The notes below the pieces were generated by a model. It saw nothing but the letters and a program-made list of their open reading frames with translations. It made no database searches and was not told the DNA's origin. Shown in pieces: positions 52,707 to 61,946 of a stretch of 64,000 nt of DNA. This DNA is from Ruania halotolerans (GTDB lineage Bacteria; Actinomycetota; Actinomycetes; Actinomycetales; Beutenbergiaceae): the NCBI RefSeq assembly GCF_021049285.1, contig NZ_CP088017.1, forward strand, positions 4,041,380 through 4,105,379, written 5' to 3'. Position 1 is the stretch's first letter. Each line of letters starts with the position of its first letter. A program made the position numbers and the translations under genes.

Positions 52707-53197
52707 CGGGCCATCTCCTTGGCATAGGTCCGGCGCAGTCGTGCGATCCCATCAGAGGCCGCACGCCGGGCGGCCGCCGGGTTGCTCTCGAGCAGCGCGG
52801 CGACCTCCGTATACGGCAGACCGGCGATGTGGTGATAGACGACGGCGGCCTGCTGCGTCGGAGGCAGGTCACCGAGGGCTTCCCACAGATCTCGCTCCCA
52901 CCCACCGGGCTGACCCTCACGTGTGGGACGTTCGGGGAGCCGGTCGGTGGGGTGGGTGCGGGAGCGTGCTCGGGTGCGGTGGGTGTCGATTGCTTTACGT
53001 CTGGCGATGGTCACCAACCAGGCCTGCACATTCGCGTCAGCAGGCAGGTCCGGATAGGCGGTCATGGCGGCGAGGAAGGTCTCCGACCACGCGTCGTCCG
53101 CATGGTCAGGCCCCGCCACGGCACGGCATACGCGGAGCACGGTGGCTCCGTGCTCGGCAACGACGCTCTCGAAAGGTGTCACATCACGTAGACGCAC
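52703..53197 (-). CDS. ECF-type RNA polymerase sigma factor
   Basis: The 164-residue ECF sigma has region 2 (HADDAWSETFLAAMTAYPDL ... NVQAWLVTIARRKAIDTHR) and region 4 HTH (LPPTQQAAVVYHHIAGLPYTEVAALLESNPAAARRAASDGIARLRR). It starts with GTG at 53197 without a clear ribosome site. No anti-sigma gene is adjacent; the next gene is ogt, suggesting control by abundance or by alkylation stress. The membrane protein upstream (53250) could be a partner but lacks a zinc-binding anti-sigma motif. Confidence 0.88.
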   Translation of the reverse strand: MRLRDVTPFESVVAEHGATVLRVCRAVAGPDHADDAWSETFLAAMTAYPDLPADANVQAWLVTIARRKAIDTHRTRARSRTHPTDRLPERPTREGQPGGWERDLWEALGDLPPTQQAAVVYHHIAGLPYTEVAALLESNPAAARRAASDGIARLRRTYAKEMAR

Positions 53198-53249
53198 GGG
53201 AAGCGCAGCATGTGAGGTACGGTCCCTCGATCCGATGCCGTGCGCTCAC

Positions 53250-53717
53250 TCACGTCTGCTCCACGGAAAGGTCGAGCACCTCAGCCACAGTGACGGGTTC
53301 GAGTTCGCTGCCGTCGGTGCGCACGATCCGGCGGTCGCCGAGCGGACCTTCGAGCCACACGGTCTCCACCACCGTGTAGAGATCGTCCGTGCAGCCCTTA
53401 CCGAACTGACGGGTCCCGGTCGGATCCACGCGGCGACCATCGAGCAGCACGGTGTCACCCGTCTCGGTGACCTCGACGCCGAACGGTTCGTGGCAACTCG
53501 ACGAACCCACCTCGTACCGGATGAGCAGAGCGCGATCGTCGTTGATCACGGCTGCGGAGGTGACTGCCGTCGAGGCGACCACCGGGAATCCGATCGCCAC
53601 AGCGTAGATGCCGGCCAGGGTGGCGAGCACGGCCGCCCCGGCGACCACCCACATCATCAAAGCGCGCAGGCGGGTCCGTCGCTCCTCGGGGAGCCTCGCG
53701 TCCTCGCCGGTGCCCAT
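53250..53717 (-). CDS. Small membrane protein of unknown function
   Basis: This 155-residue protein from the ATG at 53717 has a basic cytoplasmic head (LPEERRTRLRAL), one membrane helix (about 20-45, MMWVVAGAAVLATLAGIYAVAIGF) and an extracellular domain of about 110 residues. Two cysteines (SSSCHEP and GKGCTDD) could form a disulfide. I do not recognise the family. It lies between the ECF sigma and TauE genes on the same strand. Confidence 0.65.
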   Translation of the reverse strand: MGTGEDARLPEERRTRLRALMMWVVAGAAVLATLAGIYAVAIGFPVVASTAVTSAAVINDDRALLIRYEVGSSSCHEPFGVEVTETGDTVLLDGRRVDPTGTRQFGKGCTDDLYTVVETVWLEGPLGDRRIVRTDGSELEPVTVAEVLDLSVEQT

Positions 53718-53763
53718 GCACCCATCATCCCCCGGGCTGCCATGATTCGACAGCCTGACCTGC

Positions 53764-54534
53764 TCAGAGGAGGAGGTACCCGGCCCCGGCAATCGTGAGC
53801 ACGATGACCAATCGCTCGAAGAGCACCTGATTCATCCGGGAGACCAGCCACCGTCCGGTGAACGCGCCGACGACGACGGCGGGCACGAGGGCGAGATCCA
53901 TCACCAGGATCGGCCCGGTGATCAGCCCCAGCCCCACGGAGAACGGCAGTTTGACCAGGTTCACGACGGCGAAGAACCATGCCGCCGTGCCCAGGAACGT
54001 CCTCATGGAGAACCGTGAGACGAGGAAGTACATCGACATCACCGGTCCGGCCGCGTTGGCCACCATCGTGGTGAATCCGCCGAGTGTGCCGTAGATGGCG
54101 GATTGGGTGCGCCGGGCACCACGGGTCGGCGGCGCAGGTTCGGTGACCGGCGCGCCGCCGCGAGGACCGGCCGCCCGGCGGCGCCACAGGGTGATGCCGA
54201 TAACCAGGAGGAGGATCACGCCGATCACCCGGCGCACTTCGGCGTCATCGGCCAGGGCGAGGAAGACCACTCCGAGGAGGAGCCCGGCGAGGACGGTGGG
54301 CACCAGGCGCCGCAGCACCGCCCAGTCGGCGTGCTTACGGTAGGCCCAGATCGCGAAGGCGTCGGCCACGATCAGCAGCAGAAGCAGGGCGCCGGTGGAT
54401 TCACGCGCAGGAAGGAGCGCGGCGAAGATCGCGATGGAGATGGTGTTCGCGCCAGGCAGGGCGGTCTTGGAGATGCCGACCAGAACGGCGGAGACGGCGA
54501 GCAGCGCCCAGGCAACCAGGCTCATCTCGGGCAT
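53764..54534 (-). CDS. TauE/SafE-family sulfite/anion exporter
   Basis: This 256-residue protein has about eight membrane helices and the two inverted TauE motifs: VGISKTALPGANTISIAIFAALLPAR near the start and GGFTTMVANAAGPVMSMYFL in the second half. Members export sulfite, sulfonates or other organic anions. GAGAGG precedes the ATG. The neighbours give no substrate. The first motif reads SKTALPG where many have SKGGFGG. Confidence 0.88.
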   Translation of the reverse strand: MPEMSLVAWALLAVSAVLVGISKTALPGANTISIAIFAALLPARESTGALLLLLIVADAFAIWAYRKHADWAVLRRLVPTVLAGLLLGVVFLALADDAEVRRVIGVILLLVIGITLWRRRAAGPRGGAPVTEPAPPTRGARRTQSAIYGTLGGFTTMVANAAGPVMSMYFLVSRFSMRTFLGTAAWFFAVVNLVKLPFSVGLGLITGPILVMDLALVPAVVVGAFTGRWLVSRMNQVLFERLVIVLTIAGAGYLLL

Positions 54535-54606
54535 GGTCGACCTCTCCCCGGCTCCCTCGGAATGTGAACGGGCGCCACGGTAGCGCCGAGGACCGGGCTC
54601 GTGCGT

Positions 54607-55197
54607 TCAGTGACCGGGTGCTGGTCTGCCGAGCGACTGGCCGAGTGTGTGCGCGAGGACCCGGTGAACATAGTCGACATCGGCGGGGATGCTGTCGATC
54701 AGGATCGCGGCGCACAGACCATCGGAGGCCGCGGCGAGCGCGGCGATGGCCTGGGGATCATCCGTGAGGCTTGCGGCAAGCACGGAGACGTCCTCCCGCC
54801 ATCGGCGGGCCACCGGTGCCAGCGCTGGCCGACGGGCTGCGAGCGTGCACAACTCGCGTTCGGCAAGGGCCCGTTCACGTCCGGGGCCGGCGGATTCCAC
54901 CAGGAGCTCAGCCAGTCCGCGCAACTTGTCACCGGGTTCATCGATGATCTGACGCACCCGTGCGGTGTATGTATCGGCCACGCTACTCAGTGCCGCGACG
55001 AGGAGTTCGTCCATGCTGGCGAAGTAGTAGGTACTCAGGGACGTGGTGATGCCGGCTTGTTCGGCCACGGCGCGGTGGGTGAGGCCGGCGGCACCGTCTC
55101 GCATGACGACCGCGAGCGTGGCCTCGATGATCTCGGCGCGGCGCTTATGACCTCTGGCGCGGCGGCCGTCGGTGCTGTGGCCCTCGTCATCGTGCAT
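54607..55197 (-). CDS. TetR-family regulator, probable MFS pump repressor
   Basis: This 196-residue TetR protein has the HTH at about 20-65 (RAEIIEATLAVVMRDGAAGLTHRAVAEQAGITTSLSTYYFASMDELL). GGGAGGG precedes the ATG. It lies 34 bp after the MFS pump gene on the same strand, so it is probably co-transcribed, as in many drug-efflux pairs. A long inverted repeat at the pump promoter (56776-56814) is its likely site. The ligand is unknown. Confidence 0.9.
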   Translation of the reverse strand: MHDDEGHSTDGRRARGHKRRAEIIEATLAVVMRDGAAGLTHRAVAEQAGITTSLSTYYFASMDELLVAALSSVADTYTARVRQIIDEPGDKLRGLAELLVESAGPGRERALAERELCTLAARRPALAPVARRWREDVSVLAASLTDDPQAIAALAAASDGLCAAILIDSIPADVDYVHRVLAHTLGQSLGRPAPGH

Positions 55198-55231
55198 ACG
55201 CCCTCCCGGTGTTCCAGGCTAGTCGAGCGCG

Positions 55232-56776
55232 TCAGTGCTGGGTGGCAGCCGCCTCATCGTCCTGCCCGAGCGGGCGCACATGCCGTAACACCGTCAGGCA
55301 CAGCACCGTCGCGACAACGATTGTTGCCCCAGCCACTGCGGAGGCGGCGTTCACGCCGACCGTGAACGCCTCCTGTGCCTCCACCACCACGTCAGCCGGC
55401 ACCCGGTCCGCAACGGAGAGCGCCCCGGCGAGACTGCCGCTCACCCGCTCAGCAACCTCGGGCGCCGCAGCTGCCAGCGGCTCCATGCGGGAACTGTAGA
55501 CAGCCGTGGTGAGGCTGCCGAGCAAGGCGATACCCACGGCCACGCCCAGCTCTTGGACGGTCTCCGACATCGCCGCAGCCGAACCCGACTTCGACGCCGG
55601 AGCGACCCCCACCACCATGTCGGTACCCAACGCCGCGATGGCACCGAGGCCGAGGTAGATGAGGGCGAAGCCAGCAACGACACGACCAGCCTCACCGGGG
55701 CTGGCGCTCGCGAGCAGGAGGTATCCGAGCACCGACACCGCGAGCGTGAACGCCATCACCTGGCCCGGGCGCACCCGGCGGGCGATCAACGGGGCGCCGA
55801 CGGCGGCCGCCAGCATTGCCAAGGCGGGAGGGCCCATCCACAGGCCCGCGACAAAGGGCGTGAGACCTTCGACGAGCTGGAGGTACTGGGTGACCAGGTA
55901 CATGGTTCCACCGACCCCCACGAGCCCCAGCAGCAGGACAGTCAGGGCGCTGGCCAGGGCGCGATGGGCAAAGAGCGTGACGTCCAGGAGCGGGGAGGCC
56001 AAGCGTCCTTGCCTGCGAACGAAGGCCACGCCCGCGATAACGGCTGCGAGGAGCAGCGTTGCCATGAGCACGTCCACACCGCTGGCCGCAGCGTGTTTGA
56101 CGGCGTAGATGGCGGGCAGAATCGTCAGCAACGACAGGGCGACGCTGGCCAGGTCGATCCGGCCGGCCTGAGCGTCGGCGTACTCGGGCAGCAGCCGCCG
56201 GGCACCGATCAGAACGACGAGGGCGATGGGGATAGCGATCAGGAAGGCCGCGCCCCACCAGAACCTCTCCACCAAGGCACCGCCCACCACTGGGCCTGCC
56301 GCCATTCCGAGCGCGAACATCGTGGCCCACACCCCGATCGCGACCGCACGCTGGCGTACGTCGGGGAACATATTCGAGATCAGCGACAACGTGGAAGGCA
56401 TCAGCGTCGCGCCGGCGATCCCCAACAGCGCCCGGGCTACAATCAGCAGCTCGGCTGTGGGTGCGAACGCCGCGAACAACGAGACGAGCGCGAAGGCCGT
56501 CATCCCGATCAGGAGCAGCCGGCGGCGCCCCATCCGATCGCCCAGCGTGCCCATCGTGATGAGGAAGCCCGCGATGAGGAAGCCGTAGGCATCCATGATC
56601 CACAGGGTCTGCGTGGCGGTGGGTTCCAGTGCCGCGGCCATGCTGGGCAGCACCAGGTAGAGCACGGTGACGTCCAGACCCAGCAGCAGCGTGGGCAAGG
56701 CCAACAAGCCCAGCCCGGCCCATTGCCGCGCGTCTGCGCGTGACCGGCCCGCTGGGGCGACATCGTTCTGCAACAT
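55232..56776 (-). CDS. MFS drug-efflux transporter, DHA2 (14-helix) family
   Basis: This 514-residue proton antiporter has the DHA2 motifs LDVTVLYLVLPSMAAAL (motif D1) in helix 1, GTLGDRMGRRRLL (motif A) and VGVWATMFALGMAAGPVVGGALVERFWWGAAFL (motif C region). It resembles LfrA/SmvA/QacA-type pumps for cationic dyes and antiseptics. I chose the ATG at 56776; a TTG at 56794 would add six residues. The TetR gene follows directly. The true substrate cannot be read from sequence. Confidence 0.92.
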   Translation of the reverse strand: MLQNDVAPAGRSRADARQWAGLGLLALPTLLLGLDVTVLYLVLPSMAAALEPTATQTLWIMDAYGFLIAGFLITMGTLGDRMGRRRLLLIGMTAFALVSLFAAFAPTAELLIVARALLGIAGATLMPSTLSLISNMFPDVRQRAVAIGVWATMFALGMAAGPVVGGALVERFWWGAAFLIAIPIALVVLIGARRLLPEYADAQAGRIDLASVALSLLTILPAIYAVKHAAASGVDVLMATLLLAAVIAGVAFVRRQGRLASPLLDVTLFAHRALASALTVLLLGLVGVGGTMYLVTQYLQLVEGLTPFVAGLWMGPPALAMLAAAVGAPLIARRVRPGQVMAFTLAVSVLGYLLLASASPGEAGRVVAGFALIYLGLGAIAALGTDMVVGVAPASKSGSAAAMSETVQELGVAVGIALLGSLTTAVYSSRMEPLAAAAPEVAERVSGSLAGALSVADRVPADVVVEAQEAFTVGVNAASAVAGATIVVATVLCLTVLRHVRPLGQDDEAAATQH

Positions 56777-56814
56777 ATTTGAACGATAGAACAATTAGGA
56801 TGTTCATTCAAATA
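56776..56814. promoter_or_regulatory. Candidate TetR operator at the MFS pump start
   Basis: TATTTGAA (56776-56783) and TTCAAATA (56807-56814) are perfect 8-bp inverted arms 23 bp apart. An inner GAAC-N9-GTTC (56789-56805) lies off centre. The A+T-rich patch stands out from its surroundings and covers the pump start region. Confidence 0.5.
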
Positions 56815-56844
56815 GTCGGCGCTGCCGCAGCGACTTCACCGCAC

Positions 56845-56887
56845 CCCACTCACCCACTCACCCACTCACCCACTCACCCACTCACCC
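56845..56887. repeat. 8-bp tandem repeat upstream of GH43
   Basis: Five exact copies of CCCACTCA (56845-56884) plus CCC. The array ends 21 bp before the GH43 start codon and could alter promoter spacing or mRNA structure when copy number slips. Confidence 0.85.
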
Positions 56888-56908
56888 GGGCCGAATATCC
56901 TGCACGGC

Positions 56909-57808
56909 ATGCCATGCCTTGCCGACATTCAGATCCGCGACCCCTTCGTCCTCACCGCCCCTGACGGCGAGTACTACCTGTACGGCAGCACAGACCCGAA
57001 CATCTGGTCCGGTCCGGGCATCGGGTTCGACACCTATCGCTCGACGGATCTCGAACACTGGGAGGGCCCGATCCCGGCATTCCGGCCACCGCCGGGGTTC
57101 GTGGGCACCACCGAGTTCTGGGCGCCCGAGGTGTACGCCTACCGCGGCCGCTACGCGATGTTCGCCACCGTGAACGGCCCGGATGTGCTGCGCGGTACGC
57201 ACGCGTTCATCGCCGATACGCCCGCCGGCCCGTTCCTGCCGCACAGTGACGGGGCGTTGACGCCACCGGCATGGCAGTGCCTGGACGGCACGTTGCACGT
57301 GGACGCCGACGGCGATCCGTGGATGGTCTTCTGCCACGAGTGGCAGCAGGTGCACGACGGCGGGATGCATGCGGTGCGGCTGACGCAGGACCTGCGTGCC
57401 GCCGTTGGCCGCCCACAGTTCCTCTTCAACGCGTCCGAAGCCCCGTGGGCACATGACGTGCGAGCCAGCATGGTGGCGGAGAAGGCGGCCACGTACCGGT
57501 TCGCGTGCTACGTCACCGACGGCCCTTTTCTGCACCGCACGCCGGAGGGGACTCTGCTGATGCTGTGGTCCACGATGGGCGCGACGGGGTACACGATGGG
57601 ACTGGCCCGCTCGAGCAGTGGACACGTCAGAGGACCGTGGGAGCAGCTCGCAGAGCCGTTGTGGGACCGCGACGGCGGGCACGGGATGGTGGTGCGTACC
57701 CACGACGAGCGGCTCCTGGTCACCTGGCACGAACCGAACAGCACCCCGGATGAGCGCGCTGTGCTCCGCGAGATCGTCGACGACTCCGGCCGGCTGCGGC
57801 TGGCCTGA
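56909..57808 (+). CDS. GH43-family glycoside hydrolase (arabinanase/xylosidase type)
   Basis: This 299-residue five-bladed propeller starts with the GH43 base motif IQIRDPFVL (D10). EFWAPEVYAYRGRYAMF and GTLHVDADGDPWMVFCHEWQ follow. No signal peptide is present, so it probably hydrolyses imported arabino- or xylo-oligosaccharides; some GH43 enzymes are galactosidases. There is no strong ribosome site; the ATG at 56909 is the first that keeps the domain complete. It is preceded by the 8-bp repeat and followed by a TipA-like regulator. Confidence 0.85.
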   Translation: MPCLADIQIRDPFVLTAPDGEYYLYGSTDPNIWSGPGIGFDTYRSTDLEHWEGPIPAFRPPPGFVGTTEFWAPEVYAYRGRYAMFATVNGPDVLRGTHAFIADTPAGPFLPHSDGALTPPAWQCLDGTLHVDADGDPWMVFCHEWQQVHDGGMHAVRLTQDLRAAVGRPQFLFNASEAPWAHDVRASMVAEKAATYRFACYVTDGPFLHRTPEGTLLMLWSTMGATGYTMGLARSSSGHVRGPWEQLAEPLWDRDGGHGMVVRTHDERLLVTWHEPNSTPDERAVLREIVDDSGRLRLA

Positions 57809-57874
57809 CGCACCCCGGCGCCCTCGCCACCACGATCGTCGATGGGCCGCTGCCACACCCACACCCTTGAGGGC

Positions 57875-57901
57875 TTGACTTTGACGTGACGTCAACGTCA
57901 A
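57875..57901 (+). promoter_or_regulatory. Promoter/operator of the MerR-type regulator
   Basis: TTGACT (57875-57880) is a good -35. It is followed by the inverted repeat TTGACGT-N7-ACGTCAA (57881-57901), placed between the -35 and a weak -10 about 19 bp downstream. That is the overwound spacing and operator position typical of MerR promoters. Confidence 0.6.
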
Positions 57902-57933
57902 CACTGATGTGTGTTCGGAACTGAAGGAGCGTC

Positions 57934-58716
57934 ATGACGGAGTTCGACGAGTGGTCCATGCATGAGATCACCCGCACGACTGGCACGACGAGCCGCACCC
58001 TGCGTCACTACGACCAGATCGGCCTGCTCCCCCCGTCCCGGATCGGTGCCAACGGGTACCGGTACTACGACACCGACGCACTCGTGCGACTGCAGCGAAT
58101 TCTGCTGCTGCGCGAACTCGGGCTCGGGCTGGCCGCCGTCAGGGACGTCCTTGACGGTGACCGGAGCGAGACCGATGCCCTCCGCCTCCATCTGGAGCTG
58201 CTCGAACTCGAGCGCAGCCAGTTGGACCGCCGGATCGCGTCGGTGCGTACCACTTTGACGAAGAGAGAAGGAGGTGAACAACTCATGGCAACCGAGATGT
58301 TCGACGGTTTCGATCACACGCAGTACAAGGACGAGGTGACCGAGCGGTGGGGACGCGAGGCCTGGAAGTCGAGTGACGCCTGGTGGCGCTCGCTCTCCGC
58401 AGCACAGAAGGCGCAGTTCCAGGCGGAGCAGCAGCAGATCGCTGCGGATTTCATCGCCGCCCATGAGAACGGGCTGGACCCTGCAGATGAGCAGGTCCGG
58501 GCGATCGCGGAGCGGCACCACCGCTGGCTGAGCAGCCCGGTCTCGCCGGTCACCAAGGGCTACTACCTGGGGCTGGCGGATATGTATGTGGCCGACCCGC
58601 GGTTCGGAGCGAACTACGAGCGTGACGGCGGCGCTCAGGCGGATGACCGCAGCGGCGCCGAGTACGTGCGTGAGGCCATGCGCGCGTACGCCGAGACGGC
58701 CGAGTTCACGCCGTAG
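57934..58716 (+). CDS. TipA-like MerR-family regulator with TipAS antibiotic-binding domain
   Basis: The N-terminal MerR HTH and wing (about 8-75: MHEITRTTGTTSRTLRHYDQIGLLPPSRIGANGYRYY) and a long coiled helix (about 80-110) precede a TipAS domain (about 125-260). That domain has KDEVTERWGREAWKSSDAWW and ADMYVADPRFGANYE, which in TipAL captures thiopeptide-like drugs. An ATG at 58285 within the coding region (MATEMF, with AGGAGGTG upstream) could give a shorter TipAS-only product, as in Streptomyces. AAGGAG precedes the main start. A MerR-type operator lies upstream and a strong hairpin ends the gene. Confidence 0.9.
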   Translation: MTEFDEWSMHEITRTTGTTSRTLRHYDQIGLLPPSRIGANGYRYYDTDALVRLQRILLLRELGLGLAAVRDVLDGDRSETDALRLHLELLELERSQLDRRIASVRTTLTKREGGEQLMATEMFDGFDHTQYKDEVTERWGREAWKSSDAWWRSLSAAQKAQFQAEQQQIAADFIAAHENGLDPADEQVRAIAERHHRWLSSPVSPVTKGYYLGLADMYVADPRFGANYERDGGAQADDRSGAEYVREAMRAYAETAEFTP

Positions 58717-58748
58717 CCGGACTCACCCCGCCATCCGCCGCCGATCGC

Positions 58749-58792
58749 CGACGTGTGCGGCATCTCCTGAGCGCAGGACGTCGCACACGTCG
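58749..58792 (+). terminator. Long terminator hairpin after the MerR gene
   Basis: CGACGTGTGCG (58749-58759) pairs perfectly with CGCACACGTCG (58782-58792). An inner TCCTG-AGCG-CAGGA stem sits in the loop. The remaining gap up to 59005 shows no ORF or clear promoter. Confidence 0.75.
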
Positions 58793-59005
58793 CGTTCGGC
58801 AGCGGCGCGGTCGCACGGGTGGATATCACGGCGGGTATGACTCGTCCCGGCGGATCATCGAATCGTCCAGCCTCAGCGCCGGATCATCCCTTCACTACCA
58901 CCACGGGGCTCCCTAGCATCGACAGTGCCTCCTCGAGATGCCCCGGCACGGGTCATCGCTGCGCCTACACCTGGCCCTGACCTCCACCGCTGAAGGACGT
59001 GCTCC

Positions 59006-61866
59006 ATGCCTGACCACTCCCGCGCTCCCGATCTCACCCACGACACCGAACCCATCGATCGGATCCTCGATCTGGCCGGTGGGTGGGACTGCGCCCTCGA
59101 CCGCGACGGCGTCGGCGAGCTCGAGCAGTGGTTCCGTCGCGATCTTCCCGGCGAGCCCACAACGATCACCCTTCCCGGATCCATCCAGCACCAGGTCTCG
59201 GCGATCCCGTCACCGTCGACACCCCGTGGACCGGCGGCATCGTCGACCGCTCCTACTTCACGGACGACGTCTATGCCCCCTATCGCGAGCCTGGCAACAT
59301 CGCCGTCCCATTCTGGCTGCAGCCGCAGGTGTACTACCAGGGCGCAGCATGGTTCCAGCGGGAGATCCACGTTCCCGAGGACTGGCAGGACAGCCGGGTC
59401 GAGCTTGCTCTGGAACGCGTGCACTGGGAATCGACCGTCTGGGTCGACGACGACCGCATCGACTCCGAACGAAGCCTGACGACGGCGCACCGGTTTGACC
59501 TGGGCGTGCTCTCCCCGGGCACCCACCGCCTCACGATCCGCGTCGACAACCGGGCCGTCGTCGACGTCGGCCCGAACGCGCACAGCGTTTCCGATCACAC
59601 GCAGGGCAACTGGAACGGCGTTGTCGGGGCGCTGACCCTCACCGCCCAGCCCGAGGCGAGGATCAGCCAGGTGCGGGTGTTCCCCGAACTCGCCACTCGC
59701 TCCGCCCTGGTGAAGGTGGACATCGCCGCCGGCAGCCGCAGTGCAGGCACCGGGCGCGTCGAGGTCACCGCGCGCTGTCATCGCGCAACCGGCACCGCCG
59801 GCATCACCGACGTCGGCCCGGTCACCGCCGAGTTCGAGGCCGAGTATGGCCGCGACCTGAGCGAGCGTGGCCTGACTGCCAGCGGCGCGCACGTGGACGT
59901 CCACCTGCCGCTCGGTGAGGACGCAGCCACCTGGGACGAGTTCGACCCGGCGTTGTACGAGGTCACAGTGCGACTCACCACCGAGATCCACGGCACCGAA
60001 AGCCGCGACACGGTCCGCACCACCTTCGGGCTGCGGGAGATGTCCACCGACGGTACCCAGGTGACGATCAACGGCCGCCGGACCTTCATCCGCGGCACGC
60101 TCGAGTCTTGCGTCTTCCCGCTCACGGGCTACCCGCCCACCGACGTCGGCTCGTGGCGCGAGATCGTCGCCACCGTGCAGGCGCACGGGCTCAACCTGCT
60201 GCGCTTCCACTCCTGGTGCCCACCCGAGGCTGCCTTTGTCGCCGCCGACGAGGCAGGGCTCTACCTGCAGGTCGAGGGCCCGATCTGGGCGAACCAGGGC
60301 GCCGCCATCGGTGAGGGACGGCCCGTGGACGTCTTCCTGGCCGAGGAGACCCGGCGGATCCTGCGCGAGTACGGCAACCATCCCTCGTTCGTGATGATGG
60401 CGCACGGCAACGAGCCGGGCGGCCGTGACGTCGAGCACCTCACCGCCTGGGTCATCGGCTGGCGCGCGCACGACCCCCGCCGCCTCTACACCACCGGTGC
60501 CGGCTGGCCGGCCGTCGCCGAGAACGACTTCGACAACATCCCCCACCCGCGAGCGCACCGCTGGGGCGAGGGGCTGCAGTCGCGCCTGAACGGCCGCCCA
60601 CCGGAGACCGAGTCCGACTACACCGAATGGGTGCGCGATCGGCCGGTGATCAGTCACGAAATCGGGCAGTGGTGTGCCTACCCGGACTTCTCCGAGGTCG
60701 AGCGCTACACCGGTCTGATGCGGCCAAAGAACTTCGGCATCTTCGCCGACTTCCTACGGGAGGCGGGCATGGCCGACCAGGCCGAGGAGTTCACCCGCGC
60801 CTCCGGCAGGCTCCAGACCCTGTGCTACAAGGAGGACATCGAGGCGGCGCTGCGCACCGAGGGCTTCGGCGGCTTCCACCTGCTCGGACTGTCCGACTTC
60901 CCCGGCCAGGGCACTGCGCTGGTTGGGGTGCTCAACCCGTTCTGGGAGTCCAAGGGGTACTGCACCGCCGAGGAGTTCTCCCGCTTCTGTGGGCCGACGG
61001 TGCCACTGGCACGCCTTCCCCGCCGCATCTGGGCCGCCGACGAGCAGATCACCTTCGATGTTCAGGTAGCCCACTTCGGCCCCGCTCCCCTGCATGCGCA
61101 GGTGCGCTGGAGCCTGCGAGCCGACGACGGCGCACCCCTGCTGGACGGTGTCGTCGCCGAGCAGGAGATCACTGTGGGCAACGGCACCCGGCTGGGGCCG
61201 GTGGTCGCGCCGGCCACTGGTCTGACCGCGCCTGCCAGGGTCACGCTGGTGGTCACGATCGCGGACTCCTCCGGTGCCGTGCACGAGAACGACTGGGATC
61301 TGTGGGTTTACCCTGCGGTCGACGTCGAGCCGTCCGGGCTGGTGACCACGTCCGATGTGCAGCACGCCATTGACCGAGCCACAGCGGGCGAGGACGTGCT
61401 GCTCGAGCTCACCCCGGACAGCATCGGCAACGACATCGCGCTCGGATTCACCCCGGTGTTCTGGAACACGGCGTGGACGAAGGGGCAGGCTCCCCACACC
61501 CTCGGCATCACCCACGATCCGACGCACCCGGTGTTCGGCGCCTTCCCGAGCGAGGGCCACACGTCCTGGCAGTGGTGGGAGCCGCTGCACGGCGCCCGTG
61601 CGATGCTGCTCGACGGCTTGCCAGGCTCGCTGCGCCCGCTCGTGCAGCCGATCGACACGTGGTTCGAGACGCGCCGCCTGGGCTGCCTGGTCGGGGCCCG
61701 GCTCGGCGAGGGCAGGATCGTTGTCAGCTCCCTCAACCTCGATCCGGGCGCCGACCGGCTCGCGGCCCGGCAACTGCGGGCCAGCCTCCTGGCCTACATC
61801 GGCGGGCCTGCGTTCGCTCCGACGGAGGCGATCGACGCCGGTCAGCTCCGCAGTCTGCTGCGTTGA
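59006..61866 (+). pseudogene. GH2 glycoside hydrolase gene interrupted by a single-base frameshift
   Basis: The gene starts in one frame (ATG 59006, GAAGGA upstream; LAGGWDCALDRDGVG ... TLPGSIQHQ). Near 59194 it continues in another (GLGDPVTVDTPWTGGIVDRSYFTDD) to 61866. One missing G in the GG at 59194-59195 restores a single 953-residue GH2 protein. It has a sugar-binding jelly roll with WNGVVGALTL, an Ig-like domain, and a TIM barrel with acid/base Glu in HGNEPGG (about 60412) and nucleophile Glu in SHEIGQWC (60658). No signal peptide is seen. Beta-galactosidase, mannosidase or glucuronidase activity is possible. Either the strain lost the enzyme recently or the read has an error; the rest is intact. 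Confidence 0.85.
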
Positions 61867-61883
61867 CGCAGCGACATCCCTCG

Positions 61884-61915
61884 TCGTTCTCGTTGCTGTG
61901 CCGTGACCAGAACGA
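61884..61915. terminator. Weak hairpin between GH2 and the permease operon
   Basis: TCGTTCT (61884-61890) pairs with AGAACGA (61909-61915) around an 18-nt loop, between convergent genes. The stem is short and the assignment is tentative. Confidence 0.35.
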
Positions 61916-61946
61916 GGAGAGATTTCGCTGTTGGGGGTGTTGCGGC

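Noticed and set aside
56845-56887. Short tandem repeats considered as a CRISPR array
   Set aside because: The units are only 8 bp, contiguous and without spacers, and no cas genes are near.
58873-60657. 594-codon minus-strand frame over the GH2 gene
   Set aside because: Its sequence is the antisense of conserved GH2 motifs. The frameshift in GH2 made it look competitive, but both GH2 parts are family-like.
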